64,000 bases of DNA, from NCBI GenBank assembly GCA_029961685.1, contig JARWKL010000007.1, forward strand, positions 22,453,013 to 22,517,012, in the 5' to 3' direction. The notes beneath the pieces are model-generated. The model searched no databases. It was not told the DNA's origin and saw only the letters and a program-made list of their open reading frames with translations. This document shows, one piece after another, positions 1 to 11,395 of this stretch; within the stretch, counting starts at the first letter, position 1, and each line of letters opens with the position of its first letter. The translations under genes and the position numbers were made by a program. This DNA is from Aristolochia californica. Lineage: Eukaryota; Streptophyta; Magnoliopsida; Piperales; Aristolochiaceae.

Positions 1-3000
1 ATGTAAAATTCCAAGCTATTTGGGTTGGACTAATGGAATTTCCCAAACTTGGATAACAAAACTTTTGTGTTCATTTGTGGTGTGTGAATAAATATTTTTT
101 ATTTACATTAGTTATTGTTTTAAATTTTTTCCACACATCAACTACAAAAATTTTATTTTGTTGTGATCTATTTGCCGTTCTGTTTAGGGGATTATGGGAG
201 AGCGAAAACTCAAAGTTCTCATTTAAGAAAAAAGAGTACATCTAAAATGGAAATCCACAGTGCAGAATTATAGAGAGAGATAATTCCAAAGAGTGTCTGT
301 AATTTTTAGAGATCGTAAGCACCTTTTCATTTTTATATCCCAGGTTTTGCAATCATCGTGAAAAGGGGGAGGCGGGCGATTTTTAACTGAGTGTTGACTT
401 CCAATCCATAAGTCATTTCTTACAAAAATATAGCCCGTTACGCATGACAAATCACATTACAATCATCAATGATTGTTAGGTCGACTTTTTTAAAATGGGC
501 AGAATAATGGCTTGTTTGACTCGGGCAAATATCCCACCGCACGTTCACTTGAGAATTTATTGAGCGTTTTTTATTCTCTTTAAAAGCATTGGATCCATAG
601 ATAATTTGAATCTTTAACATGTTTCTAGCATGCATATCAATTTTTAAAATATGTGTAGAAAAAATCTCCTTCATGTAAAATTCCAAGATATTAGTGTTGG
701 ACTAGTGGAGTTTCCCAAACTTGGTTAACAAAAATTTTGTGTTCATTTGTGGGGAGTGAATAAATTTTCGTTATTTACTTTTTTTATTGTTTTAAATTTT
801 TCCTGTACATCAACTATAAAAATTTCATTTTGTTGTGATCTATTTGCCTTTTTTGTTTACGGGATGAAGGGAGAGAAAAAAACTCGAAGTTTTGATTTAA
901 GAAAAATGTGTACATCTAAAACCAAAATGCACAATGCACAAATGTTGAGAGAGATAATTCCAAAGTGTGTCTGTAATTTTTTGGGATTGTAAGCACTTTT
1001 TCATTTTTATATATCAGGTTTTGTAATCGTCGAAAAAAGGGGGGGTGGGGGATTTTTAACTGAGTGTTGACTCCCAATCCAAAAGTCATTTCTTACAAAA
1101 ATATAGCCCGTTATGCATGATACATCACATTACAATCATCTATGATTATTATGTCGGATTTTTGCAAATGGGCAAAATAATGGCATTTTTGACTCGGGTA
1201 AATATCCCACCGCAAGTTCACTTGAGAATTTAATGAGAGTTTGTTATTCTTTTTAAAAGCTTTGCATCCATTGCTCATTTGCATCTTTAACATGCTTCAA
1301 ACATGCACATCCATTTTTAAAACATGTGTAGAAGAAATCTCTTTCTAGTAAAATTCCAAGCAATTGGGGTTAAACTAGTGGAATTTCCCAAACTTGGATA
1401 ACAAAACTTTTGTGTTCATTTCTGCTGTGTGAATAAATTTTCTTTATTTACATTTTTTATTGTTTTAAATTTTCTCCATACATCAACTATAAAATTTTTA
1501 TTTTGTTGCGAGCTTTCGGCCTATTCTGTTTACGGGATGAAGGGAGAGCGAAAACTCAAAGTTTTGATTTTAGAAAAGAGTGTACATCTAAAATGGAAAA
1601 GAAAAATGCACAAATGTAGAGAGAGATAATTCCGTAGAGTGTCTGTAATTTTTAGGGATTGTAAGCTCTTTTTAGTTTTTATATCTCAGGTTTTGCAATC
1701 ATCGGGAAAAGTGGGTGGCGGAGGATTTTTAACTGATTGTTGAATTGCAATCCATAAGTCATTTCTTACAAAAATAAAGCCCGTTACACATGATAAATTA
1801 ATTTAAAATCATTTATGATTGTTTGGTCAAATTTTTGAAAATGGGCAAAATTACTTGTTAGACTCGAGTAAATATCCCACCGTACGTTCACTTGAGAATT
1901 TAATGAGCGTTTGTTATTCTCTTTAAAAGTTTTGGATGCATAGGTCATTTGAATCTTTAACATGTTTGAAGAAGGCATATCCATTTTTAAAACATGTGTA
2001 GAAAAAATCTCCTTCATGTAAAATTCCAAGCTATTAGGGTTGGACTAATGGAATTTCCCAAACTTGGATAATAAAACTTTTGTGACCATTTGTGGTGTGT
2101 GAATAAATATTTTTTATTTACATTAGTTATTGTTTTAAATTTTTTCCACACATCAACTATAAAATTTTTATTTTGTTGTGATCTATTTGCCTTTTCTGTT
2201 TACGGGATGAAGGGAGAGCGAAAACTCAAAGTTCTGATTTACAAATAAAGTGTACATCTAAAAAGGAAATGCAAAATGCAAAAATGTAGAGAGAGATAAT
2301 TCCAAAGAGTGTCTATAAATTTTAGGGACCGTAAGCACTTTTTCGATTTTATATCTCAGGTTTTGCAATCGTCGGGAAAAGAGGGAGGCGGGCGATTTTA
2401 AACTGAGTGTTAACGTCCAATCCATAAGTCATTTCTTACAAAAATATGGCCCGTTATACATGACAAATCACTTTACAATCATCTATGATTGTTAGGTCAA
2501 CTTTTTGAAAATGGGCAAAATAATGGCTCTTTTGACTCGGGTAAATATCCCATCACACGTTCACTTGAGAATTTAATGAGCATTTGTTATTCTCTTTAAA
2601 AGCTTTGGATCCATAGGTCATTTGAATCTTTAACATGTTTCTAGAAGGCATATCCATTTTTAAAACATGTGTAGACAAAATCTCCTTCATGTAAAATTCC
2701 AAGATATTAGTGTTGGACTAGTGGAGTTTCCAGAACTTGGATAACAAAACTTTTGTGTTCATTTGCGTTGTGTGAATAAATTTTATTTATTTACTTTTTT
2801 TATTGTTTTAAATTTTTTCCGTACATCAACTATAAATTTTTCATTTTGTTGTGATCTATTTGCCTTTTTTTTTTACGGGATAATGGGAGAGAAAAAAACT
2901 CAAAATTTTGATTTTAGAAAAAATGTGTACATCTAAAACGGAAATGCATAATGCACAAATGTAGAGAGAGATAATTCCAAAGAGTGTCTGTAATTTTTAG

Positions 3001-5333
3001 GGATTGCAAGCACTTTTTCGTTTTTATATCTCAGGTTTTAAAATTGTGAGGAAAATGGGGAGGCGGGGGATTTATAACTGAGTATTGACTCCCAATCCAA
3101 AAGTCATTTCTTACAAAAATATAGCCCGTTACGCATGATAAATCACTTTACAATCATCTATGATTATTATGTCGGGTTTTTGCAAATAGGCAAAATAATG
3201 GCATGTTTTACTCGGGTAAATATCCCACCGCAAGTTCACTTGAGAATTTATTGAGCATTTGTTATTCTCTTTAAAAACTTTGCATCCATTGCTCATTTTC
3301 ATCTTCATCTTTAACATGTTTCAAACATGCATATCCATTTTTAAAACTTGTGTAGAAGAAATCTCTTTCTTGTAAAATTCCAAGCTATTACGGTTAAACT
3401 AGTGGAATTTCCCTAACTTGGAGAACAAAACTTTTGTGTTCATTTGAGTTGTGTGAATAGATTTTCTTTATTTAGATTTGTTATTGTTTTAAATTTTTTC
3501 CATACATCAACTATAAAATTTTTACTTTGTTGTGAGGTTTTTACTTTTCTTGTTTACGGGATGAAGGGAGAACAAAAACACAAAGTTTTGATTGAAGAAA
3601 AAAGTGTACATCTAAAATGGAAAACCACATTGCACAAATGTAGAGACAGATAGTTACGAAGAGTCTGTAATTTTTAGGGATTGTAATCTCTTTTTAGTTT
3701 TTATATCTCAGGTTTTGCAATCGTCAAGAAAAATGGGTGGAAGAGGATTTTTAACTGAGTGTTGAATTGAAATCCATAAGTCATTTCTTACAAAAATACA
3801 GCCCATTACGCATGACAAATCACTTTACAATCCTCCATGATGGTTAGGTCAACTCCTTGAAAATGGGCAAAATAATGGCTTCTTTGACTCGGGCAACTAT
3901 CCCACCTCACGTTCACTTGACAATTTAATGAGCGTTTCTTATTCTCTTCAAAAGTTTTGGATCCATAGGTCATTTGAATCTTTAACATGTTTCTAGCATG
4001 CATATCCATTTTTAAAACATGTGTAGAAAAAATCTCCTTCATGAAAATTCCAAGATGTTAATGTTGGACTAGTGGAATTGCCCAAACTTGGATAGCAAAA
4101 CTTTTGTGTTCATTTGTGGTGTGTGAATAAATTTACTTTATTTACTTTTTTTATTGTTTAAAATTTTTTCCATACATCAACTATAAAATTTTCATTTTGG
4201 TGTGATATATATGCCTTTTCTGTTTACGGGAGGAAGGGAGAGTGAAAACTCAAAGTTTTGATTTAAGGAAAAAGTGTACATCTAAAATGGAAAAGCACCA
4301 TGCACAAATGTAGAGAGAGATAATTCCGAAGAGTATCTGTAATATTTAGGGATTGCAAGATCTTTTTAGTTTTTATATCTCAGGTTTTGCAATCGTCGGG
4401 AAAAAGGGGTGGTGGAGGATTTTTAACTGAGTGTTGAATTGCAATCCATAAGTCATTTCTTACAAAAATATAGCCCGTTACACATGATAAATCACTTTAC
4501 AATCATCAATGATTGTTAGCTCAAATTTTTGAAAATGGGCAAAATAATGACTTGTTAGACTCGGATAAATATCCCACCGCACGTTCACTTGAGAATTTAA
4601 TGAGCGTTTGTTATTCTCTTTAAAAGCTTCGGATCCATAGGTCATTTGAATCTTCAACATGTTTCAAGCATGCATATCCATTTTTAAAACATGTGTAGAA
4701 AAAATCTCCTTCTTGTAAAATTCCAAGCTATTTGGGTTGGACTAATGGAATTTCCCAAACTTGGATAACAAAACTTTTGTGTTCATTTGTGGTGTGTGAA
4801 TAAATATTTTTTATTTACATTAGTTATTGTTTTAAATTTTTTCTTCACATCAACTATAAAAATTTTATTTTGTTGTGATCTATTTGCCTTTTCTGTCTAC
4901 AGGATGAAGGAAGCGCGAAAACTCAAAGTTCCGATTTAAGAAAAAAGTGTACATCTAAAATGGAAATGCGCAATGCACAAATGTAGAAAGTGATAATTCC
5001 AAAGAGTGTCTATAATTTTTAGGGACCATAAGCACTTTTTCGTTTTTATATCTAATATTTTGCAATCGTCGAGAAAAGGGGGAGGCGGGCGATCTTTAAC
5101 TGAGTGTTGACATCCAATCCATAAGTCATTTCTTACAAAAATATAGCCCATTATGCATGACAAATCACTTTACAATCGTCTATGATTGTTAGGTCAACTC
5201 TTTGAAAATGGGCAAAATAATGGCTTGTTTGACTCAGGCAAATATCCCACCGCATGTTCACTTGAGAATTTAATGAGCATTTGTTATTCTCTTTAAAAGC
5301 TTTGGATCCATAGGTCATTTGAATGTTTAACAT
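1..5333 (-). repeat. Outer left block: mixed, irregular A/B/C monomers
   Basis: Reading right to left in monomer orientation, the order is roughly C (5333), A (4660), C (3988), B (3317), C-like (2636), A (1963), B (1293), C (620, cut by the window edge). Diagnostic words: B copies carry the reverse complement of GAGCWATGGATGC and CCCAATCCAAAAGTC, C copies carry TTGACTTCCAATCCATAAGT, and A copies carry TTGAATTGCAATCCATAAGT. The 2636 copy mixes C and A words, so the order is not a clean higher-order repeat. The 3317 monomer has a few extra bases at phase zero (3299-3317). Confidence 0.75.
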
Positions 5334-7352
5334 GTTCAAGCATGCATATCCATTTTTAAAACATGTGTAGAAAAAATCTCCTTCATGTAAAATTCCAAGC
5401 TATTAGGGTTGGTCTAATGGAATTTCCCAAACTGGGATAACAAAACTTTTGTGTTCATTTGTGGTGTGTGAATAAATATTTTTAATTTACATTAGTTATT
5501 GTTTTAAATTTTTTCCACACATCAACTATAAAATTTTTATTTTGTTGTGATCTATTTGGCTTTTTTGTTTACAGGATGAAGGGAGAGCAAAAAACTCAAA
5601 GTTCTGATTTACGAAAAAAGTGTACATCTAAAATGCAAAAGTACAATGCACAAATCTAGAGAGAGATAATTCCGAAGAGTGTCAATAATTTTTAGGGATT
5701 GTAACCTCTTTTTAGTTTTTATATCTCAGGTTTTGCAATCGTTGGAAAAAATGTGTGGCGGAGGATTTTTAACTGAGTGTTGAATTGCAATCCAGAAGTC
5801 ATTTTTTACAAAAATATTGCCCGTTATGCATGATAAATCACTTTACAATCATCTATGATTGTTAGGTCAAATTTTTGCAAATGGGCAAAATAATGACTTG
5901 TTAGACTCGGGTAAAGATCCCCCCGCACGTTCACTTGAGAATTTAATGAGCGTTTGTTATTCTTCTTAAAATATTTGCATCCATAGCTCAGTTGCATCTT
6001 TAACATGTTTCAAACATGCATATCCATTTTTAAAACATGTGTAGAAGAAATCTTTTTCTTGTAAAATTCCAAGGTATTAGGGTTAAACTAGTGGAATTTC
6101 CCAGAGTTGGATAACAAAACTTTTTTTTTCATTTGTGTTGTGTGAATACATTTTCTTTATTTACATTACTTATTGTTTTAAAATTTTTTCATACATCAAC
6201 TATAAAATTTTTATTTTGTTGTGATCTATTTGCCTTTTCCTGTTTACGGGATGAAGGGAGAGCAAAAAATCAAAGTTCTGATTTACGAAAAAAGTGCACA
6301 TCTAAAATGGAAATGCACAATGCACAAATGTAGAGAGAGATAAATCCAAAGAGTATCTGTAATTTTTAGGGACCGTTAGCACTTTATCGCTTTTATATCT
6401 CAGGTTTTGCAATCGTTGGGAAAAGGGAGAGGCGGGCGATTTTTAACTGAGAGTTGACTTCCATTCCATAAGTCATTTCTTATAAAAATATAGGCCGTTA
6501 CGCAAGACAAATCACTTTACAATCATCTATGATGGTTAGGTCAATTTTTTGAAAATGGGCAAAATAATGGCTTGTTAGACTCGGGTAAAGATCCCCCCGC
6601 ACGTTCACTTGAGAATTTAATGAGCGTTTGTTATTCTTTTTAAAATATTTGCATCCATAGCTCAGTTGCATCTTTAACATGTTTCAAACAGGCATATCCA
6701 TTTTTAAAACATGTGTAGAAGAAATCTCTTTCTTATAAAATTCCAAGGTATTAGGGTTAAACTAGTGGAATTTCCCAGAGTTGGATAACAAAACTTTTTT
6801 GTTCATTTGTGTTGTGTGAATGCATTTTATTTATTTACATTACTTATTGTTTTAAATTTTTTTCATACATCAACTATAAAATTTTTATTTTATTGTGATC
6901 TATTTGCCTTTTCCTGTTTACGGGATGAAGGGAGAGCAAAAAATCAAAGTTCTGATTTACGAAAAAAGTGCACATCTAAAATGGCAATGCACAATGCAGA
7001 AATGTAGAGAGAGATAATTCCAAAGAGTGTCTGTAAATTTTAGGGATTGTAAGAACTTTTTCATTTTTATATCTCAGGTTTTAAAATTGTCGGGAAAAGG
7101 GGGAGGCGGGGGATTTTTAACTGAGTATTGACTCCCAATCCAAAAGTCATTTCTTACAAAAATATAGTCCGTTACGTATGATAAATCACTTTACAATCAT
7201 CTATGATTGTTAGGTCAAATTTTTAAAAATGGGCAAAATAATGACTTGTTACACTCGGGTAAATATCCCACCGCAAGTTCACTTGAGAATTTAATGAGCG
7301 TTTGTTTTTCTCTTTAAAAGTTTTGCATCCATAGCTCATTTGCATCTTTAAC
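5334..7352 (-). repeat. Three consecutive A/B hybrid monomers
   Basis: Monomers anchored at 7352, 6680 and 6006 start with B words (the reverse complement reads TTTGCATCCATAGCTCA) but carry an A body (GTCAAATTTTTG or close, ACTTGTTAGACTCGG, GCACGTTCACTT in two of them). This suggests crossover or conversion between subtypes inside one monomer. The 6006 and 6680 copies are close relatives that share rare changes, such as GGGTAAAGATCCCCCCGC and AAAATATTTGCATCC. Confidence 0.75.
5890..7009 (-). repeat. Tandem single-monomer duplication (offset 674 bp)
   Basis: The stretch 5,890-6,335 is almost identical to 6,564-7,009. Shared rare words include GGTAAAGATCCCCCCGCACG, CATAGCTCAGTTGC, CCAAGGTATTAGGG, CCCAGAGTTGGATAAC and TACATTACTTATTG. 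None of these is the usual form elsewhere in the array. The two copies differ at only scattered positions, so the doubling looks recent relative to the general monomer divergence. Confidence 0.8.
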
Positions 7353-8699
7353 ATGTTTCAAACATGCATATCCATTTTTAAAACATGTGTAGAAGAAATC
7401 TCTTTCTTGTAAAATTCCAACCTATTAGGGTTAAACGAGTGGAATTTCCCAAACTTGGATAACAAAACTTTTGTGTTCATTTGTGTTGTGTGAATACATT
7501 TTCTTTATTTATATTTGTTATTGTTCTAAATTTTTTGATACATCAACTATAAAAATTTTATTTTGTTGTGAGCTATTTGCCATTTCTATTTACGGGAGGA
7601 AGGGAGAGTGAAAACTCAAATTTTTGATTTAAGAAAAAAGTGTACATCTAAACCGGAAAAGCACAATGCACAAATGTAGAGAGAGATAATTCCGAAGAGT
7701 ATCTGTAATATTTAGGGATTGTAAGCTCTTTTTAGTTTTTATATCTCAGGTTTTGCAATCGTTGGGAAAAAGAGGTGGTCGAGGATTTTTAACTGAGTGT
7801 TGAATTTGCAATCCATAAATCATTTCTTACAAAAATATAGCCCGTTACGCATGATAAATCACTTTACAATCATCAATGATTGTTAGCTCAAATTTTTGAA
7901 AATGGGCAAAATAATGACTTTTTAGACTCGGGTAAATATCCCACCGCACGTTCACTTGAGAATTTAATGAGCATTTGTTATTCTCTTTAAAAGCTTTGGA
8001 TCCATAGGTCATTTTAATCTTTAACATGTTTCATGCATGCATAGCCATTTTTAAAACATGTGTAGAAAAAATCTCCTTCTTGTAAAATGTCAAGCAATTA
8101 GGGTTGGACTATTGGAATTTCCCAAACTTGGATAACAAAACTTTTGTGTTCATTTGGGGTGTGTGAATAAATATTTTTGATTTACATTAGTTAGTTTTTA
8201 AATTTTTTCCACACATCAACTATAAAATTTTTATTTAGTTGTGATCTATTTGCCTTTTCTGTTTACGGGATGAAGGGAGAGCGAAAACTCAAAGTTCTGA
8301 TTTACGAAAAAAGTGTACATGTAAAATGGAAAAGCACAATGCAAAAATGCAGAGAGAGATAATTCCAAAGAGTGTCTATAATTTTTAGGGATTGTAAGCT
8401 CTTTTTAGTTTTTATATATCAGGTTTTGCAATCCTTGGAAAAAATGGGTGGCGGAGGATTTTTAGCTGAGTGTTGAATTGCAACCCATAAGTCATTTCTT
8501 ACAAATATATAGCCCGTTAAGCATGATAAATCACTTTACAATCATCTATGATTGTTAGGTCAAATTTTTGAAAATGGGCAAAATAATGACTTGTTAGACT
8601 CGGGTAAAGATCCCACCGCACGTTCACTTGAGAATTTAATGAGCGTTTGTTATTCTTTTTAAAAGCTTTGGATCCATAGATCATTTGAATCTTTAACAT
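7353..8699 (-). repeat. Two adjacent A monomers (8699, 8027)
   Basis: Both copies carry A words in body and tail (GAATTGCAACCCATAAGT or GAATTTGCAATCCATAAAT, the G-tract variant with GGTGG, and AAGCTCTTTTTAG). Two A copies in a row break the A-B or A-B-C alternation seen further right in this arm. Confidence 0.7.
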
Positions 8700-10850
8700 A
8701 TTTCAAGCATGCATATCCATTTTTAAAACATGTGTAGAAAAAATCTCCTTCATGTAAAATTCCAAGATATTAGTGTTGGACTAGTGGAGTTTCCCAAACT
8801 TGGATAACAAAACTTTTGTGTTCATTTGTGGTGTGCGAATAAATTTTCTTTATTTACTTTTTTTATTTTTTAAATATTTTCGTACATCAACTATAAAATT
8901 TTCATTTTGTTGTGATCTATTTGCCTTTTTTTATTACGACATGAAGGGAGAACGAAAAAATCGAAGTTTTAATTTAAGAAAAATGTGTGCATCTAAAACG
9001 GAAATGCACAATGCAAAAATGTAGAGAGAGATAATTCCAAAGAGTGTCTGTAATTTTTAGGGATTGTAAGCACTTTTTCTTTTTTATATCTCAGGTTTTG
9101 CAATCGTCGGGAAAAGGGGGAGGCGGGGGATTTTTAACTGAGTGTTGACTCCCAATCCAAAAGTCATTTCTTACAAAAATAAAGCCCGTTACGCATGATA
9201 AATCACTTTACAATCATGTATGATTATTAGGTCCGCTATTTGCAAATGGGCAAAATAATGGCATGTTTGACTCGGGTAAATATCCCACCGCAAGTTCACT
9301 TGAGAATTTAATGAGCGTTAGTTATTCTCTTTAAAAGCTTTGCATCCATAGCTCATTTGCATATTTAACATGTGTCAGACATGCATATCCATTTTTAAAA
9401 CATGTGTAGAAGAAATCTCTTTCTTGTAAAATTCCAAGCTATTAGAGTTAGAATGGTAGAATTTCCCAAACTTGGATAACAAAAATTTTGTGTTCACGTG
9501 TGTTGTGTGAATAAATTTTTTTTATTTACATTAGTTATTGTTTTAAATTTTTTCCACACATCAACTATAAAATTTTTATTTTGTTGTGATCTATTTGCCT
9601 TTTTTGTTTACGGGATGAAGGTAGAGCGAAAACTCAAAGTTCTGATTTACGAAAAAAGTATACATCTAAAATGGAAAAGCACAATGCACAAATGTAGAGA
9701 GAGATAATTCCAAAGAGTGTCTGTAATTTTTAGGGATTGTAAGCTCCTTTTAGTTTTCCTATATCAGGTTTTGTAACCGTTGGAAAAAATGGGTGGCGGA
9801 GGATTTTTAGCTGAGTGTTGAATTGCAACCCATAAGTCATTTCTTACAAATATATAGCCCGTTAAGCATGATAAATCACTTTACAATCACCTATGATTGT
9901 TAGGTCAAATTTTTGAAAATGGGCAAAATAATGACTTGTTAGACTCGGGTAAAGATCCCACCGCACGTTCACTTGAGAATTTAATGAGCGTTTGTTATTC
10001 TTTTTAAAAGCTTTGGATCCATAGGTCATTTGAATCTTTAACATATTTCAAGCATGCATATCCATTTTTAAAACATGTGTAGAAAAAATCTCCTTCATCT
10101 AAAATTCCAAGATATTAGTGTTGGACTAGTGGAGTTTCCCAAACTTGGATAACAAAACTTTTGTGTTCATTTGTGGTGTGCGAATAAATTTTCTTTATTT
10201 ACTTTTTTTATTTTTAAATATTTTCGTACATCAACTATAAAATTTTCATTTTGTTGTGATCTATTTGCCTTTTTTTATTACGACATGAAGGGAGAACGAA
10301 AAACTCGAAGTTTTAATTTAAGAAAAATGTGTGCATCTAAAACGGAAATGCACAATGCAAAAATGTAGAGAGAGATAATTCCAAAGAGTGTCTGTAATTT
10401 TTAGGGATTGTAAGCACTTTTTCTTTTTTATATCTCAGGTTTTGCAATCTCGGGAAAAGGGGGAGGCGGGGGATTTTTAACTGAGTGTTGACTCCCAATC
10501 CAAAAGTCATTTCTTACAAAAATAAAGCCCGTTACGCATGATAAATCACTTTACAATCATGTATGATTATTAGGTCCGCTATTTGCAAATGGGCAAAATA
10601 ATGGCATGTTTGACTCGGGTAAATATCCCACCGCAAGTTCACTTGAGAATTTAATGAGCGTTAGTTATTCTCTTTAAAAGCTTTGCATCCATAGCTCATT
10701 TGCATCTTTAACAGGTGTCAGACATGCATATCCATTTTTAAAACATGTGTAGAAGAAATCTCTTTCTTGTAAAATTCCAAGCTATTAGAGTTAGAATGGT
10801 AGAATTTCCCAAACTTGGATAACAAAAATTTTGTGTTCACGTGTGTTGTG
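8434..10850 (-). repeat. Near-identical tandem duplication of a two-monomer unit (offset ~1,345 bp)
   Basis: The stretch 8,434-9,505 matches 9,780-10,850 almost base for base. Shared rare variants include TTTAGCTGAGTGTTGAATTG, ACAAATATATAGCCCGTTAA, CTTTTTTTATTACGACATGA, GTCCGCTATTTGCAAATGGG and TAGAATGGTAGAATTTCCC. Similarity returns to background beyond TGTGTGAATAAATTTT, where the two copies read TTTTTTATTTACATTAG and CTTTATTTAAATTTG. Confidence 0.85.
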
Positions 10851-11395
10851 TGAATAAATTTTCTTTATTTAAATTTGTTATTGTTTTAAATTTTTCCACA
10901 CATCAACTATAAAATTTTTATTTTGTTGTGATCTATTAGCCTTTTTCTGTTTACGGGATGAAGGGAGAAGGAAAACTCAAAGTTCTGATTTACGAAAATA
11001 GTGTACATCTAAAATGGAAATGCACAATGCACAAATGTAGAGAGAGATAATTCGAATGAGTGTCTGTAATTTTTAGGGACCGTAAGCACTTTTTCGTTTT
11101 TATATTTAATGTTTTGCAATCATCGGGAAAAGGGGGAGGCGGGGGATTTTTAACTGTGTGTTGACTCCCAATCCAAAAGTCAATTCTTACAAAAATAGAG
11201 TCCGTTACGCATGATAAATCACTATACAATCATCTATGATTGTTAGGTCCAATTTTTGAAAATGGGCAAAATAATGACTTGTTAGTCTCGGGTAAATATC
11301 CCCCCGCACGTTGACTTGAGAATTTAATGAGGGTTTGTTATTCTCTTTAAAATCTTTGGATCCATAGGTCATCTAAATCTTTTTACATGTTTCAA
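8700..11395 (-). repeat. ABAB block (anchors 11395 A, 10716 B, 10044 A, 9371 B)
   Basis: In monomer orientation the order is A-B-A-B. The B copies share the rare words GTCCGCTATTTGCAAATGGG and TTAGAGTTAGAATGGTAG. The A copy at 10044 carries CAACCCATAAGTC and AAATATATAGCCCGTTAAGC, shared with the A copy at 8699. The 11395 A copy has a mixed tail (TTGACTCCCAATCCAAAAGT with GGGACCGTAAGCAC), so it is partly converted. Confidence 0.7.
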
